A DNA stretch of 15,611 nucleotides, from NCBI GenBank assembly GCA_040414855.1, contig JBEDUQ010000229.1, forward strand, positions 1 to 15,611, in the 5' to 3' direction. A model generated the notes under the pieces. It worked only from the letters and a program-made list of their open reading frames with translations. It had not been told where the DNA came from and searched no databases. Position 1 is the stretch's first letter; each line of letters starts with the position of its first letter. Of this stretch, positions 1-6,469 are shown in pieces. Origin of the DNA: DASVXQ01 sp040414855 (GTDB taxonomy: Bacteria; Actinomycetota; CALGFH01). The translations under genes and the position numbers were made by a program.

Positions 1-364
1 AGTCCAGCACGCAGAACTCGTTGCCCTCTGGGTCGGCCATGACCGTCCATGGGACGTCGCCCTGGCCTACGTCGGCGGGTGTTGCGCCGAGATCCTTCAG
101 GCGCGTGACCACCTCCGCCTGATGGGCCGCCGAGGTGGTGGCGAGGTCGACGTGCACGCGGTTCTTCACCGTCTTGGGTTCCGGGGAGGCGACAATGTCG
201 ATGCAGACGGCGACGGGGTCGGGGTAGACGAACCCCTCGGGTTCGAGGTTGGTCACGCCGGGTCCCTCGCTGGAGACTCGCCAGCCGAGCGCCTCCGCCC
301 AGAAACCGCCCAGCGCGGAGTCGTCCCGAGCCTTCATGTTGATTTGAACCAGCCGCATTGCCAT
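1..364 (-). CDS. VOC (glyoxalase/bleomycin-resistance fold) family protein, 3' end missing
   Basis: About 121 residues are visible and the gene continues past the left edge. The protein begins MAMRLVQINMKARD and keeps the late signature DPEGNEFCVLD, typical of small actinobacterial VOC/glyoxalase-like proteins. A middle strand reads NRVHVDLAT, with a histidine where VOC enzymes often place a metal ligand, and the Glu of EGNEF is a second plausible ligand. These proteins are metal-dependent lyases, dioxygenases or binding proteins, and nothing here fixes the substrate. The start is the ATG at 364; an in-frame ATG at 358 is an alternative. No Shine-Dalgarno sequence precedes it, and a TAGTAT -10-like hexamer ends 8 bases upstream, so a leaderless transcript is possible. 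It lies 43 bp downstream of the flavoprotein gene on the same strand. Confidence 0.85.
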   Translation of the reverse strand, partial: MAMRLVQINMKARDDSALGGFWAEALGWRVSSEGPGVTNLEPEGFVYPDPVAVCIDIVASPEPKTVKNRVHVDLATTSAAHQAEVVTRLKDLGATPADVGQGDVPWTVMADPEGNEFCVLD

Positions 365-371
365 GCCGACG

Positions 372-377
372 ATACTA
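372..377 (-). promoter_or_regulatory. possible -10 element for the VOC gene
   Basis: Read on the minus strand this is TAGTAT, fitting the actinobacterial TANNNT -10 pattern. It sits 7 bases before the ATG at 364, so the expected transcription start nearly coincides with the start codon. No convincing -35 is visible 16-18 bp upstream, so support is weak. Confidence 0.3.
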
Positions 378-407
378 GCGGGTTCTCAAAGACGCCCTGG
401 TAGCACC

Positions 408-2108
408 CTACGTGGACGTCTCGACGAGGCCGGGGGCGCCTGCTCGCTCTTGGTCGGCGAGGTACTGGTGGACGAGCTGGACCGCCGTGGCGCCCTCGCC
501 CACGGCGGACGCGACGCGCTTGACCGAGCCGTGGCGGACGTCGCCGGCGGCGAAGACGCCGGGGAGGCTGGTTTCGAACAGAAGCGGCGGGCGATCGAGC
601 GGCCAGCTGTTGGAAGCGTGGCCGCCGCGAAGCAGATCGGCGCCCGTGACGACGTAGCCGGCCCGATCCCGCTCGACCGATCCCTGGAGCCACTCGGTGC
701 GCGGCTCGGCGCCGATGTGCACGAAGAGCGCGGACGTGGGCAGCCGCTCGAGCTCGCCGCCGGCTCGGTGGCGCAGCGTCACCGCCTCGAGCCGCCCGTC
801 GCCCTCCCCGTCGACCACCTCCACGCCGAGCCGGATGTCGATGTTTGGCGTCTGCCGGAGCTCGTTCACGAGGTACTCCGACAGCTCCCCGAGCGCCGCT
901 CCGCGCACCAGCAGGCTGACGCTGGCCGCGTGCTTGGCGAGGTAGACCGCGGCCTGGCCGGCCGAGTTCCCGCCACCGACCACGCAGACGTGCCGGCCGG
1001 TCATCGCGCGCGCCTCGCTCGCGGCCGCGCCGTAGAAGACGCCCGCGCCGATCAGCGCCTCGAGCCGCGGGCTGCCAAGGCGCCGCCAGGTCGCTCCCAT
1101 CGCGAGCAGGACCACGCGGGCGGCGACCTCCCTGCCGTCGGCGACGCGGATGCGGAACTTGTCCCCATTCGCGGAGAGCGCCGTGGCCTGCTGCGCGAAG
1201 ACGATGTTCGCCCCGAACAGCCATGCCTGCTCGCACGCTCGGTAGGTCAGGTCGTGGCCGCCGATGCCCCAGGCAAAGCCCGGGAAGTTGCGAATGCGCG
1301 AGCTCATGGCGGCCTGGCCACCAGAGATGCCCTGCTCGAGGACGACGGTCTCGAGCCCCTCGGACGCGGCGTAGACGGCCGCCGTCAGGCCGGCCGGTCC
1401 CGCGCCGACGATCGCGAGGTCGTAGAGCTCGCTCTTCAGTTGCGTCCCGCCCCCGATCGCCTCGATGAGCTCGGCGTCCGACGGCTCGACCAGCACACGG
1501 CCGTCATGGCGCACGACCACGGGAAGCCGCGAGCCGTCCCGGCCGGCCGCGCGCAGCAGCCCCCGGCCCACCTCGGAATCCTCGGCGTAGAACATGTACG
1601 GCATGGAGAGCCGGGTGAGGAGGTCACGGATCTCGTGGGCCCGCTCGCTCCCGGCCGGGCCCACGATGCGGAACATCTTGAAGCTCGGCTCCCTCGAGCC
1701 AGCCCAGTCCGTAAGGAACTCGCCGACCGCCGGGAACAGGCTCTGCTCCGGGAACCACGGCTTGACCAGGTGATAGTCGATCTTGCCGAGCATCATCGCG
1801 GGAACGATCGGGTTGGCCGCCGTATAGTCGCGCTCGACCAGCAGGATGCGCTTGGCCAAGGGATGCAGCGCGTGGGCCCGCTCGAGGAACCCGACGCCCG
1901 TCAGCTCGGGCAGCTCGTGGTCGGCGATCAGCAGGGCCACCGGCTCGCGCTGCTCCGCCAAGGCCGTAAGGTCGGCGAGCGCCCGCTCCGGGTTCTCCGC
2001 ATTCAGGATCCGGCAGTCATTTCCAAAGCGGCGGGCTAGATCAGTCTCGAGGGCCCGGAGAACGGACCGCTCCGCGGCGACCAGGAAAATGATTGGCTTG
2101 CTGTCCAT
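408..2108 (-). CDS. Response regulator receiver / glutaredoxin-like / thioredoxin-reductase-like FAD oxidoreductase fusion
   Basis: 566 residues in three parts. Residues 1-135 form a receiver domain with phospho-acceptor candidate Asp63 (IADHELPELTG) and conserved Lys116 (YHLVKPW). Residues 143-220 look like a glutaredoxin/thioredoxin fold: a strand RIVG, then PAGS where CxxC would sit, then a probable cis-Pro in RLPVVV. Residues 228-555 are a two-dinucleotide-fold flavoprotein with FAD motif GAGPAG (235-240), NAD(P)H motif GGGNSAG (378-384) and FAAGD (519-523). Classical thioredoxin reductase has CxxC just before the NADPH motif; here the stretch is GVFYGAAASEA. The whole protein has only three cysteines (32, 292, 375). 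It is probably cytoplasmic and transfers electrons from NAD(P)H to an unknown acceptor, perhaps under phosphorylation control; this is inference. Its start has a poor ribosome site and lies inside the preceding small gene, suggesting coupled translation. Confidence 0.9.
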   Translation of the reverse strand: MDSKPIIFLVAAERSVLRALETDLARRFGNDCRILNAENPERALADLTALAEQREPVALLIADHELPELTGVGFLERAHALHPLAKRILLVERDYTAANPIVPAMMLGKIDYHLVKPWFPEQSLFPAVGEFLTDWAGSREPSFKMFRIVGPAGSERAHEIRDLLTRLSMPYMFYAEDSEVGRGLLRAAGRDGSRLPVVVRHDGRVLVEPSDAELIEAIGGGTQLKSELYDLAIVGAGPAGLTAAVYAASEGLETVVLEQGISGGQAAMSSRIRNFPGFAWGIGGHDLTYRACEQAWLFGANIVFAQQATALSANGDKFRIRVADGREVAARVVLLAMGATWRRLGSPRLEALIGAGVFYGAAASEARAMTGRHVCVVGGGNSAGQAAVYLAKHAASVSLLVRGAALGELSEYLVNELRQTPNIDIRLGVEVVDGEGDGRLEAVTLRHRAGGELERLPTSALFVHIGAEPRTEWLQGSVERDRAGYVVTGADLLRGGHASNSWPLDRPPLLFETSLPGVFAAGDVRHGSVKRVASAVGEGATAVQLVHQYLADQERAGAPGLVETST

Positions 2109-2457
2109 CCCGGGCAGTGTAGCCGAGGCCGAGCGTGCCGGAGTGGCTCGGGCCGGTGGTTGCTACCTCCCTGGCCTCGGAGATCGAGCGGGTGACGGCC
2201 CCCGTGGACTGGGCTTGCCCGCCGCTGGGCGCGTTCTTCCGGGTCTTCTTTGGCTTGGGGGTGGTGGTCGACGGCGGCGTTCCGGTCGTTGGGGGCGTGG
2301 TGGTCTGGACGCTGCGGGCGTTCGAGCCGTCGCCGAAGGCCAGGAGGCCTTCGGACCTGAAGCCCTCCCCGGCGACCAGGTGGCGAAGCATCTGGGAGCC
2401 GACGCCGGCGAGCATGAACATGAGGAGCAGGCAGGCGAGGACGCGGGCGTAGCGCAT
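2041..2457 (-). CDS. Small membrane-anchored or secreted Thr/Pro-rich protein, function unknown
   Basis: 138 residues and not a recognised family. The N-terminus MRYARVLACLLLMFMLAGVG is a positively charged then strongly hydrophobic segment, acting as a signal peptide or single membrane anchor. After about 35 further residues comes a low-complexity linker (TTTPPTTGTPPSTTTPKPKK, about 72-91), typical of extracytoplasmic stalks, and a polar tail. I chose the ATG at 2457 because GGAAAGGAGT lies 4 bases upstream, one of the best ribosome sites in the window; an in-frame ATG at 2517 has nothing comparable. The final 22 codons overlap the start of the flavoprotein gene by 68 bp in another frame, so the tail is read from doubly coding DNA. 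A promoter at 2582-2610 fits both genes as one transcript. The strong start and signal support it as real; function is unknown. Confidence 0.6.
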   Translation of the reverse strand: MRYARVLACLLLMFMLAGVGSQMLRHLVAGEGFRSEGLLAFGDGSNARSVQTTTPPTTGTPPSTTTPKPKKTRKNAPSGGQAQSTGAVTRSISEAREVATTGPSHSGTLGLGYTARDGQQANHFPGRRGAVRSPGPRD

Positions 2458-2581
2458 CGGCACTCCTTTCCCGCGCCGGCACGCGGCGGGAGTCGGCGCG
2501 GGACCCGTGCCAGCCACGACACCGCGGCGGGACCGCGATGCTGGCCGGCCGGGCTCTCTCTCGGCCTGGGGGGGCCCGATG

Positions 2582-2610
2582 ACCCTACGAAGCGATCACA
2601 GAGTTGTAAA
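2582..2610 (-). promoter_or_regulatory. Housekeeping-type promoter (-35 TTTACA, 17 bp, -10 TAGGGT)
   Basis: On the minus strand TTTACA (2610-2605) is followed after exactly 17 bp by TAGGGT (2587-2582), a good match to actinobacterial sigma-70-like promoters (TTGACA / TANNNT). The predicted start near 2575 gives a leader of roughly 118 nt before the small membrane protein at 2457. It lies downstream of the hydrolase stop codon at 2703, so it should separate the two units. The 245-bp gap that contains it (2458-2702) holds no other gene that I can support. Confidence 0.55.
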
Positions 2611-2702
2611 GAACCGGGCACGAGAGAGATACAGGGCAAGCGGGCATGCAGCCGGAAAGCGACGCGGAGGGCGTGCAAGCGCGACGCGCCGCCGGCCGCG
2701 GA

Positions 2703-3470
2703 TCAGGCGCTGATCCGGCCGGGGGCGCTCGGAGTGCCGGAGCGCTGGCGCAGGAACCGGACGGTGCGCTGCCACGCCAGCGCGGCCGGGTCCCGCCGGT
2801 AGGCCTCCGGGCGGGTCGAGTCGAAGAACCCGTGCGGGGCCCCTGGGTACAGCAGCAGTGAGGCTTCGACACCGGAGTTGCGCAGCTCCGCCTGCACGTG
2901 GCGTCCCCGTTCGAACTCGGGATGGCAGGCGTGGCCGAGCACGGCCGCGCGCACGCCCGACCAGCCGAAGTTGGCGCTCGGTGGGGGGAACCCGTCGAGG
3001 CAGACGACCGAGTGGACCTCCGGGTGCAACGAGGCCAGGTAGAGCGCGAGCGCGCCGCCGAAGCCGAGGCCCAGCACCGCGACCGGCTCCGGAGCGGCAC
3101 CGGGGAGCGCGCGTACGACCTCGACGGCGTCGAGCAGCTCCGACGGCAGGTCGCCCGATTCCAGCGCATGGGCGAGGCGGACCGCCTCCTCGGCGTCCGC
3201 GGCCTGCCTTCCCTGGTACAGGTCGGGCGCGAAAGCCGCCCAGCCCTCCGCCGAGAGGCGGTCGGCGACCGAGCGGGCCTGCCGGTCGAGCCCGAACCAG
3301 TCGTGGAGCACCACCACGCCCGGACCACCGCCGGACGTGGGCACGGTCAGATGCCCGGGAGCCCATTCGGACGTGACCATCGCCTCGACCGCGAGGGACT
3401 TGCTGGACATTCTGGACGGCAATCCGCTCGCGGCCGGTACGTCGGACATCGGTCCGCTGGGTGCCGTCAT
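2703..3470 (-). CDS. Dienelactone hydrolase family protein with altered catalytic triad
   Basis: 255 residues, alpha/beta-hydrolase fold of the dienelactone hydrolase (PF01738) type. Early strand GVVVLHDWFGL (51-61) corresponds to the VVLxExFGL region of the family. The nucleophile elbow, usually GxCxGG, reads GLGFGG (134-139), so the catalytic Cys is Gly136. The triad His is kept as His213 in YPGAPHGFF. The region that usually carries the triad Asp (G-x-x-D) reads GHACHPEF (179-186), with Cys182 at about that place. The C-terminal AWQRTVRFL matches the family. The start is the ATG at 3470, with AGGAGG 7 bases upstream; an upstream in-frame ATG at 3512 has weaker support. True members hydrolyse dienelactones or other lactones and esters in the cytosol. 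With Cys and Asp lost, this copy may be a binding protein or use other chemistry. Confidence 0.85.
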   Translation of the reverse strand: MTAPSGPMSDVPAASGLPSRMSSKSLAVEAMVTSEWAPGHLTVPTSGGGPGVVVLHDWFGLDRQARSVADRLSAEGWAAFAPDLYQGRQAADAEEAVRLAHALESGDLPSELLDAVEVVRALPGAAPEPVAVLGLGFGGALALYLASLHPEVHSVVCLDGFPPPSANFGWSGVRAAVLGHACHPEFERGRHVQAELRNSGVEASLLLYPGAPHGFFDSTRPEAYRRDPAALAWQRTVRFLRQRSGTPSAPGRISA

Positions 3471-3934
3471 CGTCTGACCTCCTGCGGCGGCGCGGGGACA
3501 CGCGGCGGGCACTGGCGCGAGAAGGTTCTACCGGGCGGCGCGTAACGATGGTGTCAGGAAAGCAACCGCCAGAGGTCGCAAAGACGGCTCGAAGAGGGTT
3601 GAGACGGGCCAACTTGGGTCAACCTATAAGGGTGACCAGTTTGCCGCTTGATCCATCGGGCGTGGTGCGCGACCTTTGATGGAGGCAACGATGGTCGGTG
3701 CCTTGTGGGGGAGGCGCCGGCCTCGCGGCGGCGAGGCTGAGCCAATGTCGGCGTTTGGGGGAGCGCCGGCGGCTCGAGGTCCGCGGCCGGTGTGGCGGAA
3801 GCCCCGGACGCGTCGACCCCTCGCCGCCGCACTCTTGCCTCTGCCGCGACCTGGCTATCTGGTCGCCCTGGGCCCTCCGGGCTACTTGGGCGCCCTGGCC
3901 ATCCGGGTTACTCGGGTGCTCTGGGCTCTCCGGG
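3471..3934. other. 464-bp stretch without a supported gene
   Basis: It lies between the hydrolase start (3470) and the SDR stop (3935), both on the minus strand. The hydrolase-proximal half should hold that gene's promoter and leader, and a 21-bp palindrome sits at 3617-3637. The SDR-proximal half (about 3690-3860) is G/C-rich with short repeats such as GGGGGAG and GCGCCGGC. It then passes into a 27-bp tandem repeat that reaches the SDR stop codon. Frames open across it on both strands give Arg/Pro/Gly-rich translations without ribosome sites or family motifs. Confidence 0.6.
3617..3637. promoter_or_regulatory. 21-bp interrupted palindrome, candidate operator
   Basis: The left arm GGTCAACCT (3617-3625) and right arm AGGGTGACC (3629-3637) are inverted repeats with one mismatch in nine, separated by ATA. 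It lies 147 bp upstream of the hydrolase start codon. The centre holds a TATAAG hexamer on the plus strand and TTATAG on the minus strand, so it could overlap a -10 element; I see no well-spaced -35 for either. Size and symmetry suit a dimeric regulator. The regulator is unknown. Confidence 0.4.
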
Positions 3935-3943
3935 CTACTTGGG
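3864..3943. repeat. Three tandem 26-27 bp repeats covering the SDR stop codon
   Basis: Units are 3864-3890, 3891-3916 and 3917-3943, sharing CTGG, then TCCGGG, then TACTNGGG. A more diverged copy can be traced just before 3864. On the minus strand each unit carries CCC(A/G)AGTA(G/A)CCCGG, the sequence around the SDR stop codon. The last unit contains the actual TAG (3937-3935), and the next unit supplies an in-frame TAA (3910-3908). This looks like tandem duplication of the 3' end of the SDR gene. Confidence 0.7.
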
Positions 3944-4735
3944 TGCCATCCGCAGGGCGCCGTCGAGCCGGATGATCTCGCCGTTCAGATACGGGTGCTC
4001 GGCGATCTGGCAGGCCAGCAGGGCGTACTCGCTCGGCTCGCCGAGGCGCGGCGGGAACGGCACGTTCGCCTCCAGGCTCCGCTGCGCCGGCTCGGGCAGG
4101 CCCGCCAGCATCGGCGTGCGGAACACTCCGGGAGCGATGGTGCAGACCCGGATGCCCCTGCCGGCGAGGTCGCGGGCGGCCGGAAGGGTCAGCGCGGCGA
4201 CCCCTCCCTTGGACGCGGAATAGGCGGTCTGCCCGATCTGCCCGTCGAAGGCGGCGACCGACGCGGTCATCACCACCACCCCGCGCTGCCCGTCCTCGTC
4301 GGGCTGGTTGTCCCCCATCGACGCCGCGACCAGCCGGAGCACGTTGTAGGTGCCGATCAGGTTGACCCGCACCACCATCTCGAAGGCGGAGAGGTCGGCC
4401 GGCCCGTCGCGCCCGACCGTGCGCTGCGCCCAGCCGATGCCCGCGCAGAGCACCGCGACCCGCAGCTCGCCCAGGTCCGCGCGCGCCCCGTCTACGGCCT
4501 GGCGGACCTCGCCCTCGTCGGCCACGTCGGCGACGTAGGCCCTGACGCGGTCGCCGAGGCCGGCGGCGGTCGCCTTGGCGGCGTCGCCGTCCCGGTCGAC
4601 GATGGCCACGCCGGCGCCGCGCTCGACGAGCGCGCGGGCGGTCGCCGCGCCGAGCCCGGAGGCGCCGCCGGTCACCAGCGCGGCGACGCCCCTGAGGCTC
4701 TTGGACGGGTTCGAGGTCTGCGCGTTGTCGGCCAT
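3935..4735 (-). CDS. SDR family 3-hydroxyacyl-CoA dehydrogenase, HSD10-like
   Basis: 266 residues, the usual length for this family. The cofactor motif TGGASGLG is at 22-29. Asp47 at the end of the second strand points to NAD rather than NADP. The catalytic set is Asn125, Ser159, Tyr172 and Lys176 (YSASK). The usual NAG motif reads CAG (97-99). The run QRGVVVMTASVAAFDGQIGQ (150-169) and the ending NGEIIRLDGALRMAPK closely follow human HSD17B10 and bacterial short-chain 3-hydroxyacyl-CoA / 2-methyl-3-hydroxybutyryl-CoA dehydrogenases. These act in beta-oxidation and isoleucine breakdown; the exact substrate is not fixed by sequence. The start is the ATG at 4735, with GAGGAG 4 bases upstream. 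It is divergent from the TetR gene across 121 bp, so that regulator may control it. Confidence 0.92.
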   Translation of the reverse strand: MADNAQTSNPSKSLRGVAALVTGGASGLGAATARALVERGAGVAIVDRDGDAAKATAAGLGDRVRAYVADVADEGEVRQAVDGARADLGELRVAVLCAGIGWAQRTVGRDGPADLSAFEMVVRVNLIGTYNVLRLVAASMGDNQPDEDGQRGVVVMTASVAAFDGQIGQTAYSASKGGVAALTLPAARDLAGRGIRVCTIAPGVFRTPMLAGLPEPAQRSLEANVPFPPRLGEPSEYALLACQIAEHPYLNGEIIRLDGALRMAPK

Positions 4736-4810
4736 GACACTCCTCGGAGGCGATCGGGAACGGCCGCAGCCTACTTCCGCGACCGCCGCCGGAACAGGGC
4801 GCGAACCAAA

Positions 4811-4846
4811 CCGACCGGTCAGGCCATGGACTGCCTGCCGTAGAAT
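4811..4846 (+). promoter_or_regulatory. TetR promoter region with palindromic operator candidate
   Basis: The perfect 8-bp palindrome GACCGGTC (4813-4820) sits in ACCGACCGGTCAGG, which resembles the ACCGACCGGTCGGT-like operators of many TetR repressors. A -10-like TAGAAT lies at 4841-4846, 11 bases before the ATG at 4857; the -35 position is poor. The palindrome overlaps where a -35 would lie and is between the divergent SDR and TetR genes. This suggests autoregulation and possibly control of the SDR. The short distance from -10 to ATG implies a leaderless or nearly leaderless TetR message. Confidence 0.45.
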
Positions 4847-4856
4847 TCTGGTCAGG

Positions 4857-5480
4857 ATGGTGAGCACGGGGGGCGTCGAGCGGGAGAGCAGCGATCGCGC
4901 TGCTCCGTCGGCGCTGTACGGACGCATGGCACGTCGGCTGGAGCTGCTCGAGGCGGCGATCGAAGTGATCCGGCGTGAGGGCCCGACCGCCTCCATGGAC
5001 GAGATCGCGGCGCAGGCCGGCATCACCAAGCCGATCGTCTACCGCTATTTCGGCGACCGCGCCGGCGTCTACCAAGCGGTCGCCGAGCAGTACTGCGCGG
5101 ACCTGACCAGCCGCTTCCAGACGGCGGTGTCGACCAGCCGCGACCTGCGCGCCAACGTGGTCACCGCGATCGACGCCTACCTCGCCTTCGTCCAGGACGA
5201 CCCGCAGGTCCACCAGTTCCTCCTCCACCCGCAGCACGCCACCCGCCCGGCGGTGACCTTCGGCTACCACGTCGGCGAGTCGATCGCGGACCTGCTCCGC
5301 CAGCGGCTGGAGGCCGCGGCTCGCGACACCGCGCCGGCGGGACCGTGGGGCCACGCGATCGCCGGGATGGTGCAGGCGGCCAGCACCTGGTGGCTGGTCC
5401 ATCCCGAGGTGCCGCGCGCCGCGCTGGTCGAGCACCTGAGCACGCTGCTGTGGGACGGGCTGGACCGGACGACGGCGTGA
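4857..5480 (+). CDS. TetR/AcrR family transcriptional regulator
   Basis: 207 residues. The N-terminal helix-turn-helix domain spans about 26-72: LELLEAAIEVIRREGPTAS, then MDEIAAQAGI, then the recognition helix in TKPIVYRYFGDRAGVY, a textbook TetR sequence. The remaining residues, with AWWL-like TWWLVHPEVPRAAL near 177-190, form the ligand-binding and dimerisation half; the ligand is unknown. The start is taken at ATG 4857, with GTG 4860 equally possible. Both lack a good ribosome site and lie right after a TAGAAT -10-like element. Its stop overlaps the GTG of the acyltransferase gene by 4 bp, so it is the first gene of that operon. It probably represses the operon and perhaps the divergent SDR; a palindrome GACCGGTC lies in front of it. 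An acyl-CoA or acylated amino acid is a reasonable inducer guess, not shown. Confidence 0.92.
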   Translation: MVSTGGVERESSDRAAPSALYGRMARRLELLEAAIEVIRREGPTASMDEIAAQAGITKPIVYRYFGDRAGVYQAVAEQYCADLTSRFQTAVSTSRDLRANVVTAIDAYLAFVQDDPQVHQFLLHPQHATRPAVTFGYHVGESIADLLRQRLEAAARDTAPAGPWGHAIAGMVQAASTWWLVHPEVPRAALVEHLSTLLWDGLDRTTA

Positions 5481-6469
5481 GCGGCGCGGTGGCGCCGGCG
5501 ATCGCGGTGGACGCGCGCCAAGCCGCCGCCGATGCCGCCAGGAGGGCCGGCGTCGAGGTGGCCGAGCTGCACGAGATCAGCGAGCTGAACGAGGCGGCGG
5601 AGCTGTTCGTCGAGGTCTGGCAGACGCCGGGCGGCGAGGCGCCCGCGACCCCCGCGCTGCTGCGGGCGCTCGCGTACAGCGGGAACTACGTCTCGGGCGC
5701 GAGGCGGGACGGCCGGATGGTGGGCGCGTCGGTCGGCTTCCTGCACCCGCACCACGGCGCGATCGGCCTGCACTCGCACATCACCGGCGTCCGCGAGACG
5801 GCGCAGGGCGGCAGCGTCGGCTTCGCGCTCAAGCAGCATCAGCGCGCCTGGGCGCTGGACCGGGAGATCGACGCGATCTCGTGGACCTTCGACCCGCTGG
5901 TGCGCCGCAACGCCTTCTTCAACCTGGTCAAGCTGGGCGCTGAGATCGTCGAGTACCTGCCCGACTTCTACGGGCCGATGGCCGATGGCATCAACGCCGG
6001 CGACGAGAGCGACCGCTGCCTGGTGTCGTGGCCGCTGGCGAGCGAGCGCGCGGTCGCCGCCAGCCACGGCAAGGGCGCCGAGCCGGACCTCGAGGCCCTC
6101 GCCAAGCGCGGGGCCCGCGTGCTGCTCGGGTTCGCTCGGGACGCCGGGAACGGCGAAGCGATCGGGCCGCCCGGCGAGGCGGCCGAGGCGCCCGGCGAGG
6201 CGGTCGTGGCCCGAGGGGACGGGGTCGAGGCGCCCGGCGCCCTGGACCTCGCGCCGCTGGAGGGCGGCGCGCCACCGCCTGGCGTGCTGCTGGTCGGCGT
6301 GCCCGAGGACGTGGTCGCGATCCGCGCGAGCGACCGCGAGCTGGCGGCACGATGGCGCCGGTCCGTCCGCGCCGCCATGGGCGGGGCGCTCGCGCGCGGG
6401 TTCGCGGCCACCGGGATCACCCGCTCGGGCTGGTACGTGCTCGAGCGCTCCAGACAGGAGAGCCGATGA
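5477..6469 (+). CDS. GNAT family N-acyltransferase (COG3375-like), probable D-amino-acid N-succinyltransferase
   Basis: 330 residues from the GTG that overlaps the TetR stop (GTGA); a second GTG at 5489 is possible. Core GNAT features are the strand VSGARRDGRMVGASVGFL (72-89) and LHSHITGV (98-105), followed by the CoA-pyrophosphate loop and helix near 110-125 (GGSVGFALKQHQR). ISWTFDPLVRRNAFFNLVKL (134-153) is characteristic of COG3375-type proteins, which are commonly encoded beside NSAR/OSBS enolases. In Geobacillus kaustophilus the equivalent gene product succinylates D-amino acids from succinyl-CoA. An Ala/Gly/Pro-rich insertion at about 226-268 interrupts the C-terminal half. Its stop overlaps the racemase start by 4 bp (ATGA). 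The GNAT call is firm; substrate is inferred from the operon and could also be another acyl-CoA. Confidence 0.82.
   Translation: MSGAVAPAIAVDARQAAADAARRAGVEVAELHEISELNEAAELFVEVWQTPGGEAPATPALLRALAYSGNYVSGARRDGRMVGASVGFLHPHHGAIGLHSHITGVRETAQGGSVGFALKQHQRAWALDREIDAISWTFDPLVRRNAFFNLVKLGAEIVEYLPDFYGPMADGINAGDESDRCLVSWPLASERAVAASHGKGAEPDLEALAKRGARVLLGFARDAGNGEAIGPPGEAAEAPGEAVVARGDGVEAPGALDLAPLEGGAPPPGVLLVGVPEDVVAIRASDRELAARWRRSVRAAMGGALARGFAATGITRSGWYVLERSRQESR

Noticed and set aside
363..2039. Long plus-strand open frame (558 codons) antisense to the flavoprotein gene
   Set aside because: The translation is Arg/Ala/Gly-rich with no family motif or ribosome site. It is explained by codon bias of the minus-strand gene, which has clear domains.
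3792..4223. Plus-strand frame with a collagen-like GxxGxx stretch
   Set aside because: The run comes only from the 27-bp repeat at the SDR 3' end. No ribosome site, and most of the frame is antisense to the conserved SDR.
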